From an uncultured Prevotella sp. (GTDB taxonomy: Bacteria; Bacteroidota; Bacteroidia; Bacteroidales; Bacteroidaceae): a stretch of 53,143 bases of DNA. Of the stretch, positions 43,246 to 51,122 are shown one piece after another (position 1 is the stretch's first letter; each line of letters opens with the position of its first letter). A program made the translations under genes and the position numbers. The notes under the pieces are model-generated. The model was not told the DNA's origin. It searched no databases and worked only from the letters and a program-made list of their open reading frames with translations. The DNA is taken from contig CAJOOC010000169.1 of assembly GCA_905236165.1 (NCBI GenBank), positions 1-53,143 on the forward strand, read 5' to 3'.

Positions 43246-44434
43246 TCAATATGAGCAGCACGTCGCCGAAGCATCCCACCTTGAAGCCTGCCTTCAATGC
43301 CTGCCTGTAGGCCTCCATCACTTTCTCATAGCCTCCGAAGGCGCATGTCAGCATGAGCATCGCCGACTGTGGGTGGTAGAGGTTCACCAGCATGCTGTCT
43401 GCCGATCCGAAGTCGTATGGCGGGAAGATAAACTTGTTCGTCCATCCCTCATATTCCTTTATGTAGCCATCTGTACCCACGCAGCTCTCCAGAGCCTTCA
43501 GCACCGAAGCTCCTATGGCACACACGCTGTGGCCGGCCTTCTTCGTATTGTTCACTATGTCACACAGTTCCTTGTCCACCCTCATCTCCTCAGAGTCCAT
43601 CTTATGCTTGGAGAGATCCTCCACCTCGATGGGGTTGAAGTTGCCCAGGCTGCAGTGGACTGTAGTGAAGCCTGTCTTGATGCCTGCTATCTCCAGGCGC
43701 TTCATCATCTGGCGTGTGAAGTGCAGGCCCGTAGATGGTGCCGTCACCGCTCCCTCATGCTCGGCGAAGACGGTCTGGAAATCCTCGAAGTCATCCTCTG
43801 TCACGGGGCGGTCGTTCTTGCCGTCCTTACCCTTGTGGTCTATGATATAGCGTGGCAGCGGGGCCTCGCCGATGCCGAAGAGCTCGCGCTTGAACACGTC
43901 GTGCGGACAGTCATAGAGGAAGCGCAGTGTTCTGCCACGAGAGGTAGTATTGTCCACCACCTCGGCCACCAGCGTACCCTCTTCGTTGAAGAACAGTTTG
44001 TTGCCTATCCTGATCTTGCGGGCAGGCTCCACCAGCACGTCCCACAGACGCATCTCTTGGTTAAGCTCCCTGAGCAGGAACACCTCTATGCGGGCATCGG
44101 TCTTCTCCTTCGTGCCGTACATACGGGCAGGGAACACCTTAGTATTATTGAAGATGAAGGCATCATCCTCCTTGAAGAAATCGAAGATATCAAGGAGCGA
44201 CAGGAGAATCTTCTTGCCGTTCTCGTCCTTCACGGCCTTTCCCTTGGCATCGGTCTTGTGGAGGCTAATCTTGCCAGACTTCTTGTGAAGCACTATCATC
44301 CGGCACATATCAGGGCGCTTAACGGAGAAGACGGTCTCCTCCCCTTTCTCGTTCTTTACGACGTGCTCCTCCTGATGCGGATAGAGTGCCACCTGTGAGC
44401 TGGCAAGGCTATAATCAAACTGTGATAATTTCAT
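43238..44434 (-). CDS. queA: S-adenosylmethionine:tRNA ribosyltransferase-isomerase
   Basis: Builds epoxyqueuosine on tRNA by transferring the ribosyl part of SAM. MKLSQFDYSLASSQVALYP is the conserved start, FIFNNTKVFPARMYG and GAVTAPSTGLHFTRQMMKRL the catalytic region, and FIFPPYDFGSADSMLVNLYHPQSAMLML the end. It is 398 aa, longer than E. coli QueA because of charged inserts near residues 25 and 50-75. The ATG lies just after a heptamer array and GC-rich module. Confidence 0.95.
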   Translation of the reverse strand: MKLSQFDYSLASSQVALYPHQEEHVVKNEKGEETVFSVKRPDMCRMIVLHKKSGKISLHKTDAKGKAVKDENGKKILLSLLDIFDFFKEDDAFIFNNTKVFPARMYGTKEKTDARIEVFLLRELNQEMRLWDVLVEPARKIRIGNKLFFNEEGTLVAEVVDNTTSRGRTLRFLYDCPHDVFKRELFGIGEAPLPRYIIDHKGKDGKNDRPVTEDDFEDFQTVFAEHEGAVTAPSTGLHFTRQMMKRLEIAGIKTGFTTVHCSLGNFNPIEVEDLSKHKMDSEEMRVDKELCDIVNNTKKAGHSVCAIGASVLKALESCVGTDGYIKEYEGWTNKFIFPPYDFGSADSMLVNLYHPQSAMLMLTCAFGGYEKVMEAYRQALKAGFKVGCFGDVLLILND

Positions 44435-44456
44435 TTATTTTGTTGTAATATTAATC

Positions 44457-44490
44457 TAAAATCTTCACTCTTAACTCTTCACTTTTCACT
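44457..44490 (-). repeat. Heptamer array before queA
   Basis: On the minus strand AGTGAAA, AGTGAAG, AGTTAAG, AGTGAAG in 7-base register, about 25 bases before the queA ATG and directly after the GC-rich module. Confidence 0.85.
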
Positions 44491-44525
44491 CCCCCTCCCT
44501 TAGGGGAGAGCCGTGGTGGGGCTTT
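44491..44525 (-). repeat. GC-rich intergenic module, copy 3, encoding the end of truB
   Basis: On the minus strand AAAGCCCCACCACGGCTCTC then CCCTAAGGGAGGGGG. The first part is translated as SPTTALP and the TAA stop of truB, so the module replaced or extended the truB C-terminus. Confidence 0.85.
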
Positions 44526-45222
44526 CATTTGTATCCAGCCACTCCTGGAAGTTGTCGAGCGTGATGCAGTCCTCAATCCTCACGTCGCCGAGCCTCGTGC
44601 GGCAGAGCTGTGTCAGGAAGGCCCCACTGCCCAGTGCGCGCCCTATGTCGCGACCGAGAGATCGTATGTATGTTCCTTTCCCACACACCACGCGTATCTG
44701 AGCCTGTTTCTTCTGGTCATCATACCATAAAAGCTCGATTTCATCAACTCTGACGGGCTTGGCCTGCAGCGTCACCTCGCGGTCTTTGCGCCTTAGCTCA
44801 TAGGCCCGCTTGCCGTCCACATGCACCGCGCTGTACGTTGGCGGCACCTGCATGATGTCGCCCTGGAACAGTTTCAGCGCCTCCCGCACCTTCTCCTCCG
44901 TGATATGAGTGGTGGGATAGGTGTGGTTCACGGTGTGCTCGCGGTCATAGCTGGCCGTTGTCGCTCCAAACTGCAGCGTAGCCGTGTACTCCTTGGTGTG
45001 ATATTGCAGATTGGGTATCTGCTTCGTACATTTGCCCGTGCAGAGTATCAGCACGCCGGTGGCGAGAGGGTCGAGGGTGCCCGCATGGCCAGTCTTGATG
45101 CGCTTCACTCCCACCTTTTTAGATATACGCGTGCGCACGAAGGCCAGAGCACCGAAGCTCGACATGCCGTAGGGCTTGTTGATGTATATTATCTCGCCTT
45201 CCTTAAAGTCCATATCAGTCAA
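44500..45222 (-). CDS. truB: tRNA pseudouridine(55) synthase TruB
   Basis: Forms pseudouridine 55 in the T loop of tRNAs. KRIKTGHAGTLDPLATGVLIL contains the catalytic Asp; LQFGATTASYDREH and GTYIRSLGRDIGRALGSGAFLTQLCRTRLGDV are conserved. 240 aa. The last seven residues come from the inserted GC-rich module. It overlaps uppP by 8 bases, in the ftsX-DUF3098-uppP-truB-queA-folK run common in Bacteroidota. Confidence 0.95.
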   Translation of the reverse strand: MTDMDFKEGEIIYINKPYGMSSFGALAFVRTRISKKVGVKRIKTGHAGTLDPLATGVLILCTGKCTKQIPNLQYHTKEYTATLQFGATTASYDREHTVNHTYPTTHITEEKVREALKLFQGDIMQVPPTYSAVHVDGKRAYELRRKDREVTLQAKPVRVDEIELLWYDDQKKQAQIRVVCGKGTYIRSLGRDIGRALGSGAFLTQLCRTRLGDVRIEDCITLDNFQEWLDTNESPTTALP

Positions 45223-46090
45223 CCATTACCAATGAATGACCCGCCATCAGCATGACGATGATGATGCCTCCAACGATGATGCGATATATGCCAAAGGCCT
45301 TGAAGCCGTATCTTGACAAGAAGTTCACGAACCATTTCATTGCCAGCAGAGCCACCACAAATGCCACTACGCAACCTAACAGCAACATGGAGATATTGTG
45401 GGTAGTAGCCCATGAGGTGTCATCCTTCATGAGGTCGAGCAGGTCGAGCAGCGTGGCACCGGCCATCGTGGGCACCGCCAGGAAGAAAGAGAACTCTGCC
45501 GAGCGTCTGCGCGTCAAGCCCTGTGTCATACCGCCAACGATAGTCGCCATGGAACGCGACACACCAGGTATGACGGAGATACATTGGTACAGGCCGATTT
45601 TAAAGGCTTTCTTATCGGTCAGCTTGGTCTCTTCCGAACCCTTGTTGAACAGCTTGTCACAGTACAGCATAAAGATGCCGCCTATGACCAGCATTATGGC
45701 TACCACCTCTACGCTATCAAGCAGCCAGTCGAGCAGACCTGATTTCTTAGCAAGAAGTCCTATGACGACAGCGGGAAGCACACCGACGATGAGCAGCCAG
45801 TAGAAAGAGAAACGGTGTTTCAGTTTCTTTAATGTGCTGCTGCCCTCTGGGGCGGGGCTATTGTCGAACTGGAAGAAGCGTTTCCAGTACAGGCATACTA
45901 CTGACAGGATAGCACCGAATTGAATGATGAAGGTAAATGCATGGACAAAGGCCTTATCCTGCTCGCTGAGCGCCTCAGGGGTAAGTCCTAAAAGGTTTTG
46001 GGCTATAATCATGTGCCCTGTAGAAGATACAGGAAGAAATTCCGTAAGGCCCTCTACAATCGCAATAATTATTGTTTCTAACCAATCCAT
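45215..46090 (-). CDS. uppP: Undecaprenyl-diphosphatase UppP/BacA
   Basis: Recycles the lipid carrier for peptidoglycan and O-antigen by removing a phosphate from undecaprenyl-PP at the membrane. EGLTEFLPVSSTGHMII is the first catalytic motif with the Glu and Ser-Ser-Thr-Gly-His; PGVSRSMATIVGGM is the second with the Arg. 291 aa with about eight helices. It starts 6 bases after the DUF3098 stop. Confidence 0.96.
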   Translation of the reverse strand: MDWLETIIIAIVEGLTEFLPVSSTGHMIIAQNLLGLTPEALSEQDKAFVHAFTFIIQFGAILSVVCLYWKRFFQFDNSPAPEGSSTLKKLKHRFSFYWLLIVGVLPAVVIGLLAKKSGLLDWLLDSVEVVAIMLVIGGIFMLYCDKLFNKGSEETKLTDKKAFKIGLYQCISVIPGVSRSMATIVGGMTQGLTRRRSAEFSFFLAVPTMAGATLLDLLDLMKDDTSWATTHNISMLLLGCVVAFVVALLAMKWFVNFLSRYGFKAFGIYRIIVGGIIIVMLMAGHSLVMVD

Positions 46091-46096
46091 GCCTTG

Positions 46097-46330
46097 TTAC
46101 TCCTGTCCTTTGTTCTTACGGGGCCTGTACATGATACCGGCGATGATAGAGAGAAAACCCACGAGGCATATCATCGGAGCCACGCTGATGCGTGAGCTGG
46201 AGAATATCTCGGGGTCGAAATGTGTCTCGGTGCTGCTGGCACCTGTCATCATGACAAAGCCAATGATAACAAGCACCATGCTCAGCCCTATCATAATGAA
46301 ATTAATCTTTCCAAAAGCAAAATTATCCAT
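46097..46330 (-). CDS. DUF3098 small membrane protein
   Basis: 77 aa with two TM helices (IMIGLSMVLVIIGFVMMTG, PMICLVGFLSIIAGIMY) around a polar loop containing FDPEIFSSSRISVAP, and a basic tail. This is the DUF3098 pattern, found between ftsX and uppP in Bacteroidota. Function unknown; the position suggests a cell-division or envelope role. Confidence 0.93.
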   Translation of the reverse strand: MDNFAFGKINFIMIGLSMVLVIIGFVMMTGASSTETHFDPEIFSSSRISVAPMICLVGFLSIIAGIMYRPRKNKGQE

Positions 46331-46336
46331 TCTTTT

Positions 46337-46376
46337 CGAATTAACGAATTAACAAATTAACGAATTAACAAATTAA
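46337..46376 (-). repeat. Octamer array between ftsX and DUF3098
   Basis: On the minus strand TTAATTTG, TTAATTCG, TTAATTTG, TTAATTCG, TTAATTCG end 7 bases before the DUF3098 ATG. Same family and orientation as before rsmA and the 9452 ORF. Confidence 0.9.
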
Positions 46377-46389
46377 GACCTGGGTGGAT

Positions 46390-47265
46390 TCACACCTTAT
46401 ACAGTCTCTTCGCCGGCATTGTGAGGTAGTGGTTCACGGAAAAGTAGACGCAGGCCGTTGATATGAGCACTCCGAAAAGGAGCACGGCGCCGCCCGTTAT
46501 GGCCAGCACCTCCCATGTCACCACCGTCATCGTGCCGGGCTCATAGCTGAAGAGCGCATAGACGCACCCTGCCAGCACCGCATCGGCGATGATGCCTGCC
46601 AGCAGGCCCTCCACGACGGCCATGGAGATGAACGGTTTCCTGATGAAACTCCATGAGGCACCCACCAGCTTCATCGTGTTGATGGAGAAGCGGCGTGCGA
46701 AGATACCCAGCCTCACCGTATTATTAATGAGTGAGAACGACACTACCGTCAGCAGCACCGCCAGCACTATCATCACCAGCGACACCTTCTGAAGGTTGCT
46801 GTTCACGCTCTCCATCAGGTCTTTCTGATAGCTCACCTCCGCCACGCGGTCGTAGGCACGTATCTGCTTCCCTATCCACTTCAGCGAATCGCTGTTTGCG
46901 CAGCTCGCCCTGAGGTGTATCTCGGCAGAGGGCACAAACGGGTTCACGCCCAGAAACTCCGAGGGGTCTGTGCCCAGGGCCTTCGTCTGTTCCTTCAGGG
47001 CCTGTTCACGTGAGATATACTCCAGATGTGTCACGTATGGCTTGGTCTGCAACTTACGGCATACCACGGCAGCCTCGCGATCGGTTGCCGTATCATCAAA
47101 CATCACCGTTATGGTGAGGTTTTCCTTCACATATTCCGACAGATTCTGGGCGGTCAGGCCTATCAGCACAACCAGCCCCAGCAATATAAGTACAAGCGAC
47201 GTGCTGATACACAGAGTCACCACCTGCAAACCACGTCCGTTACCTTTCTTCCTTTTTGACACCAT
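46390..47265 (-). CDS. ftsX: Cell-division permease FtsX
   Basis: Membrane partner of FtsE in activating septal wall hydrolases. An N-terminal TM (LQVVTLCISTSLVLILLGLVVLIGL), a periplasmic loop (about 45-165) including YVTHLEYISREQALKE, and three C-terminal TMs follow the FtsX layout; VSFSLINNTVRLGIFARRFSINTMKLVGA is the diagnostic cytoplasmic segment. 291 aa. ftsE is not adjacent, as usual in this phylum. First gene of a six-gene minus-strand run. Confidence 0.94.
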   Translation of the reverse strand: MVSKRKKGNGRGLQVVTLCISTSLVLILLGLVVLIGLTAQNLSEYVKENLTITVMFDDTATDREAAVVCRKLQTKPYVTHLEYISREQALKEQTKALGTDPSEFLGVNPFVPSAEIHLRASCANSDSLKWIGKQIRAYDRVAEVSYQKDLMESVNSNLQKVSLVMIVLAVLLTVVSFSLINNTVRLGIFARRFSINTMKLVGASWSFIRKPFISMAVVEGLLAGIIADAVLAGCVYALFSYEPGTMTVVTWEVLAITGGAVLLFGVLISTACVYFSVNHYLTMPAKRLYKV

Positions 47266-47402
47266 TTATATATAAGTACCATTTTCCATGTACAATGCAC
47301 CATTTTCATTTGCACATTATACGCAATTTCGCTACAAAGTTACAACATTTTGAGGCCGAAAGCAACTATTTAACGTGAATTAACACTAAACTGCGCCCTT
47401 TT

Positions 47403-47435
47403 CCTTTGTTGTGCAAAGGATTTTGTGTACCTTTG
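47403..47435 (+). promoter_or_regulatory. Promoter of the M6 protease with an overlapping inverted repeat
   Basis: TTTG (47405-47408), 19 bases, TACCTTTG (47428-47435). CCTTTG-TTGTG-CAAAGG (47403-47419) is a perfect 6-base inverted repeat over the -33 box and could be an operator. The start codon is only 7 bases after the -7 element, so the mRNA would be nearly leaderless. Confidence 0.7.
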
Positions 47436-47442
47436 CCGCTAT

Positions 47443-49173
47443 ATGAAACAAATAGCCATACTCATCCTATCACTATTCGTTGCCTTAGGAGCACATGCTG
47501 CCAAGGCCAACGCACCCAGTTTCAAGGCCGTCCTCACCGATGGCCGCACCGTCACGCTGACCCTCGTGGGCGACGAGCACCTCAACTACTACGTCACCGC
47601 CGAGGGCGAGATAGTGCTCTATGCCAATGACAGATACCACGCCGCCACGAAGGCCGAGCAGGACAGCCTCCAGGCCGTCCTCACACGCCTGGCAGCACAG
47701 AGCATGGAGACGATGAGCCGCGCCGGCGAGCGCGACGTCAACGCTGTGAGCCACCTCGACGTGTCGAATGCCACGCCACATCTGGGCACGCCGCGCATAC
47801 CCGTCATCCTCGTACAGTTCACCGACAGCGTCTTCCGTTATTCACGCGACGATATCGACAGCCTCCTCAACGGCAAGCAATACCAGATAAACGACCAATA
47901 CCGCGGCTACGGCTCTGCACGGCAGTTCTTCATAGACTGCTCCAACGGCAAGTTCCAGCCGCAGTTCGACGTTTACGGACCCTACACCCTGCCCAACACC
48001 AGCAAATACTACGGTGCCGGCAACGCATGGAACGAGCGAGCCACCACGGCTGTGAGAGATGCCCTGAAACTCGCCAACCCCGACATCGACTTCCGCCAGT
48101 ACGACTACAACAATAACAGCACCATCGATGGCGTATGCGTCATCTATGCAGGCTGGAACGGCAACACCTCCGGCAACAGCGACGATATCTGGCCGCAGTC
48201 AGGCGACAATCAGATGGGCACCTACGACGGCTTCGACATCAACCGCTGGCTCATCTGCGGAGAGCTACTCTACGGGCCGGAGTTCCGCAACGACAAAGGG
48301 GAGTACTGCCTCACAGGCATCGGAGTCTTCGTACACGAGTTCTCCCACATGATGGGACTGCCCGACTTCTACCCCACCTCCATCAGCAACACCGACTATG
48401 CCAAGCTCGACAACCAGTCGATGGAAGACTGGGACATCATGGACAACGGAGAGAACCAGCGTCTGGGCCTCTATCCGCAACCCTTCTCAGCATGGGAGCA
48501 GGAATACCTCGCATGGGCCGACGAGCTGGAGGTGCTGAGCGAACCCGCCGACGTACATCTCATACCCCTTATGCATGGCGGCAAAGGCCTTAAGATAATG
48601 AACGACAACGACACCTCAGGCAAGGAATTCTGGGTGCTCGAAGCCCTCCCCAACACCAAGGACAGCGGCTGGTACCGCTGGACACGCGGCGACGGTATGC
48701 TCATAACGCACATACTCTTCAACAAGACCAACTTCTCGGGTCTTAACCACCCCAACAACACCGTAGGCAAGCCCGGCATCACCATCATCCCCGCAGACGG
48801 CTGGCTGCCATCCTCCTATCGCGTGAAGACCGATATCACGGAGAGTTACGGCGATTACCTTACCTCTTCCGACTATTTCAAGCATCTGGCAGGCGACACC
48901 TATCCCGGCAGTCAGATGGTGACGAGCTTCAACAACTACAAGGCCTACACCGGCACCGTCGACAAGCCCATCACCGAGATAGAGCGCATCATGCCCGGCC
49001 ACTCAGTGAAGTTCAAGTTTATGGGCGGCACGTATGTGGGCATTGATGCCATAAAAGATGCAAAAAACACCGATTCCATCGCGAAAAAAGCGCATAAAGC
49101 CCTCCGCAACGGCCAACTCATAATCATCAACGGCACTAACGCCTTTACACCCGCAGGAGCATTACTGAAATAA
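47443..49173 (+). CDS. Secreted M6-family metalloprotease
   Basis: A signal peptide (MKQIAILILSLFVALGAHA) and an N-terminal region (about 25-110) precede the peptidase domain. The zinc motif is HEFSHMMGLPD (about residues 298-308; HExxHxxGxxD), the M6 immune-inhibitor-A type. The following region includes MEDWDIMDNGE, the Met-turn neighbourhood. The end RNGQLIIINGTNAFTPAGALLK resembles the C-terminal tail of secreted Prevotella proteins. 576 aa from the ATG at 47443; the track start at 47425 overlaps the promoter. The regulator gene follows after 23 bases. Confidence 0.9.
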   Translation: MKQIAILILSLFVALGAHAAKANAPSFKAVLTDGRTVTLTLVGDEHLNYYVTAEGEIVLYANDRYHAATKAEQDSLQAVLTRLAAQSMETMSRAGERDVNAVSHLDVSNATPHLGTPRIPVILVQFTDSVFRYSRDDIDSLLNGKQYQINDQYRGYGSARQFFIDCSNGKFQPQFDVYGPYTLPNTSKYYGAGNAWNERATTAVRDALKLANPDIDFRQYDYNNNSTIDGVCVIYAGWNGNTSGNSDDIWPQSGDNQMGTYDGFDINRWLICGELLYGPEFRNDKGEYCLTGIGVFVHEFSHMMGLPDFYPTSISNTDYAKLDNQSMEDWDIMDNGENQRLGLYPQPFSAWEQEYLAWADELEVLSEPADVHLIPLMHGGKGLKIMNDNDTSGKEFWVLEALPNTKDSGWYRWTRGDGMLITHILFNKTNFSGLNHPNNTVGKPGITIIPADGWLPSSYRVKTDITESYGDYLTSSDYFKHLAGDTYPGSQMVTSFNNYKAYTGTVDKPITEIERIMPGHSVKFKFMGGTYVGIDAIKDAKNTDSIAKKAHKALRNGQLIIINGTNAFTPAGALLK

Positions 49174-49196
49174 GGAACCTAACAACAATCATACCC

Positions 49197-50912
49197 ATGA
49201 AATACAACAACCACACAGAAAGAGCCGGATGCCTTGCATTGGTATTCCGGCTTATTGTGTTTCTCTTCACCATGCAGGCAGGCACTGCAGAAGGAGCAGA
49301 GAAGTCGGAAACAATTTCTGGATGTCCCAGTGCAGAGTTGAAGGTGACGGCACTGCCTCCCCTTCACGTGCCCCGCATAGGGCATGCCGTCATGTGCATA
49401 GGCGACGAGGTAGTGGCCTTCGGAGGCCACACGTCCGGTTTCGTCCCAACACCGACGGCAGAATACTACAGCAACGGCGAATGGCACCTGATGCAGATGG
49501 CTTATCCTCATGACCAGGGAGCCGCAGCCCTCACAGGCTCGGGCAAGGTGGTAATCTTCGGAGGGCACGAGAAAGAGCTGGGCATAGGGCAGACCTTCAC
49601 TGTGGAGCTATACGACCCTGTGGAGCATACCTTTACGGGCTATGGCTGCCTTGACAAAAAACGGTGCTTCGCCAAAGCACTTCCCATGAAAGACGGCAAC
49701 ATTATCGTCACTGGCAGCTGGTATGCCGAAGACGGCATAGAATGTTTTGACGGCAGCAGGCAGAACTTATTCGTCAAAGCTGTGGCGCAGCAACGTTCCA
49801 TTCCCTACATTCTGCGCACCTCCCGCAATAATGCCATCTTCTTCAGCGACAGAGACATACATGCCGACCTTCACGACACCATACTGATAGACCGCCTGCA
49901 CGGCGAGCCATTCACCGCACCTCTGTTCGAGGAGTGGCGTCCGTTCTACAACCATATAGGCCACGACAACAGCCAGTGCTTCGCAGGAGACGAGAAGGAA
50001 GGAAAGTATGTCAATCTGCTTCAGGTGATGCAGGGCGACAGCATCATGGCAATTGCCCGCGTGGATGGCGAGGACATTTCGCTGCTGCCCACCACGTGCC
50101 CTCTGCCAATGCGCAGCACGTTGGGACGGATAATGTGGTTCTCATACATCCTCGGCAACCGCAGCATAGGCAGGGCCTACATAGTGGGATATGGCGAGAA
50201 CAGCAACGACCGTCGTTACTACGTGGCCTGCATAGACTACAACAAGATTCCCTCCCCCGTCACCTTATTATATAGTGAGCCTCAGGACACTATATGCATC
50301 TATCAGCCTGTGCTGACACGAAACGGCGACCTCCTCATTGCCGGGGGCACGAAACCGGGCCACGTAAACAATTTCGAAGCCACCCGCTTGGCCTTCCTGC
50401 TACACACGGGCACCGAGGCAGAGGCCTCGCATGCTGCCCATACATGGCTGTGGGCCTGTTTACTGGCCTTCGTGCTTCTCGCCTCAGGCATCGTAGCCGT
50501 CCTGCTGCTCAAGCGCAAGAAGAGACAGCAGCACGCCGGGGGAGACGCAGCCGACACCGTATCAGGGAGAGACGAGGAACTTATGCAGCAACTGCTACGC
50601 CTGATGGAGGAGAAAAAGCCCTATCTCAACAGCAACCTGCGAGTGGAGGACGTAGCCGACCTGCTCGGCACCAACCGCACATACGTGTCCAACTGCATAA
50701 AGAACATTCGCGGCTGTCAGTTCATACAGTTCGTCAACGCCTACCGCATAGAGCACGCCAAGCAGCTGCTCAGGCAGAACAGGGACATAAAGACATCTTA
50801 TGTATGGACCGCATCGGGCTTCTCCTCCGAAGCCTCCTTCTTCCGTAATTTCAAGGAAACAACCGGAATGACACCCAAAGAATGGCTAAACGCCTATCAA
50901 GAGCCCTCATAA
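49197..50912 (+). CDS. Membrane-bound one-component regulator: kelch-like propeller, TM, AraC HTH
   Basis: An N-terminal signal or anchor segment (about 13-35), then about 370 residues of kelch-like beta-propeller blades in the periplasm (HAVMCIGDEVVAFGGHTSG, GSGKVVIFGGHEKEL, DGNIIVTGSWYAED, NGDLLIAGGT). One TM helix at about 416-438 (TWLWACLLAFVLLASGIVAVLLL), a basic stop-transfer (KRKKRQQ), and an AraC-type DNA-binding domain at about 470-568 (LRVEDVADLLGTNRTYVSNCIKN, SGFSSEASFFRNFKETTGMTPKEW). There is no histidine kinase or receiver, so it is not a hybrid two-component protein. It likely controls nearby genes in response to a periplasmic ligand; target unknown. Confidence 0.88.
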   Translation: MKYNNHTERAGCLALVFRLIVFLFTMQAGTAEGAEKSETISGCPSAELKVTALPPLHVPRIGHAVMCIGDEVVAFGGHTSGFVPTPTAEYYSNGEWHLMQMAYPHDQGAAALTGSGKVVIFGGHEKELGIGQTFTVELYDPVEHTFTGYGCLDKKRCFAKALPMKDGNIIVTGSWYAEDGIECFDGSRQNLFVKAVAQQRSIPYILRTSRNNAIFFSDRDIHADLHDTILIDRLHGEPFTAPLFEEWRPFYNHIGHDNSQCFAGDEKEGKYVNLLQVMQGDSIMAIARVDGEDISLLPTTCPLPMRSTLGRIMWFSYILGNRSIGRAYIVGYGENSNDRRYYVACIDYNKIPSPVTLLYSEPQDTICIYQPVLTRNGDLLIAGGTKPGHVNNFEATRLAFLLHTGTEAEASHAAHTWLWACLLAFVLLASGIVAVLLLKRKKRQQHAGGDAADTVSGRDEELMQQLLRLMEEKKPYLNSNLRVEDVADLLGTNRTYVSNCIKNIRGCQFIQFVNAYRIEHAKQLLRQNRDIKTSYVWTASGFSSEASFFRNFKETTGMTPKEWLNAYQEPS

Positions 50913-50940
50913 GCAGCCCCCGATGAAATGGGGCAAAAAG

Positions 50941-51003
50941 AAAGAAAAGACTATCAAAATCACAAAATGGAGTAGAATTGTGATTTTGATAGTCTTTTTT
51001 TTA
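50941..51003 (+). terminator. Long-stem intrinsic terminator
   Basis: AAAGACTATCAAAATCACAA pairs with TTGTGATTTTGATAGTCTTT, followed by TTTTT. A perfect stem of about 20 bases, after the regulator. Confidence 0.92.
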
Positions 51004-51014
51004 TCTATATTTCG

Positions 51015-51022
51015 TACCTTTG
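51015..51022 (+). promoter_or_regulatory. -7 element for the lipoprotein pair
   Basis: TACCTTTG, shortly after the terminator T-run. Downstream, ACAGATAC-NN-AAAACAACAT occurs twice (about 51027 and 51055) in the 5' UTR. Confidence 0.65.
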
Positions 51023-51122
51023 CTCACAGATACTTAAAACAACATTCTTTGCTAACAGATACCGAAAACAACATATCTACTATATTTATAACCATATTAA
51101 TAACCATAAAAAAACAAAGAGT

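Noticed and set aside
43373-44398. 341-aa plus-strand ORF opposite queA
   Set aside because: It mirrors a clear, complete queA gene in an antisense frame and has no recognisable domain.
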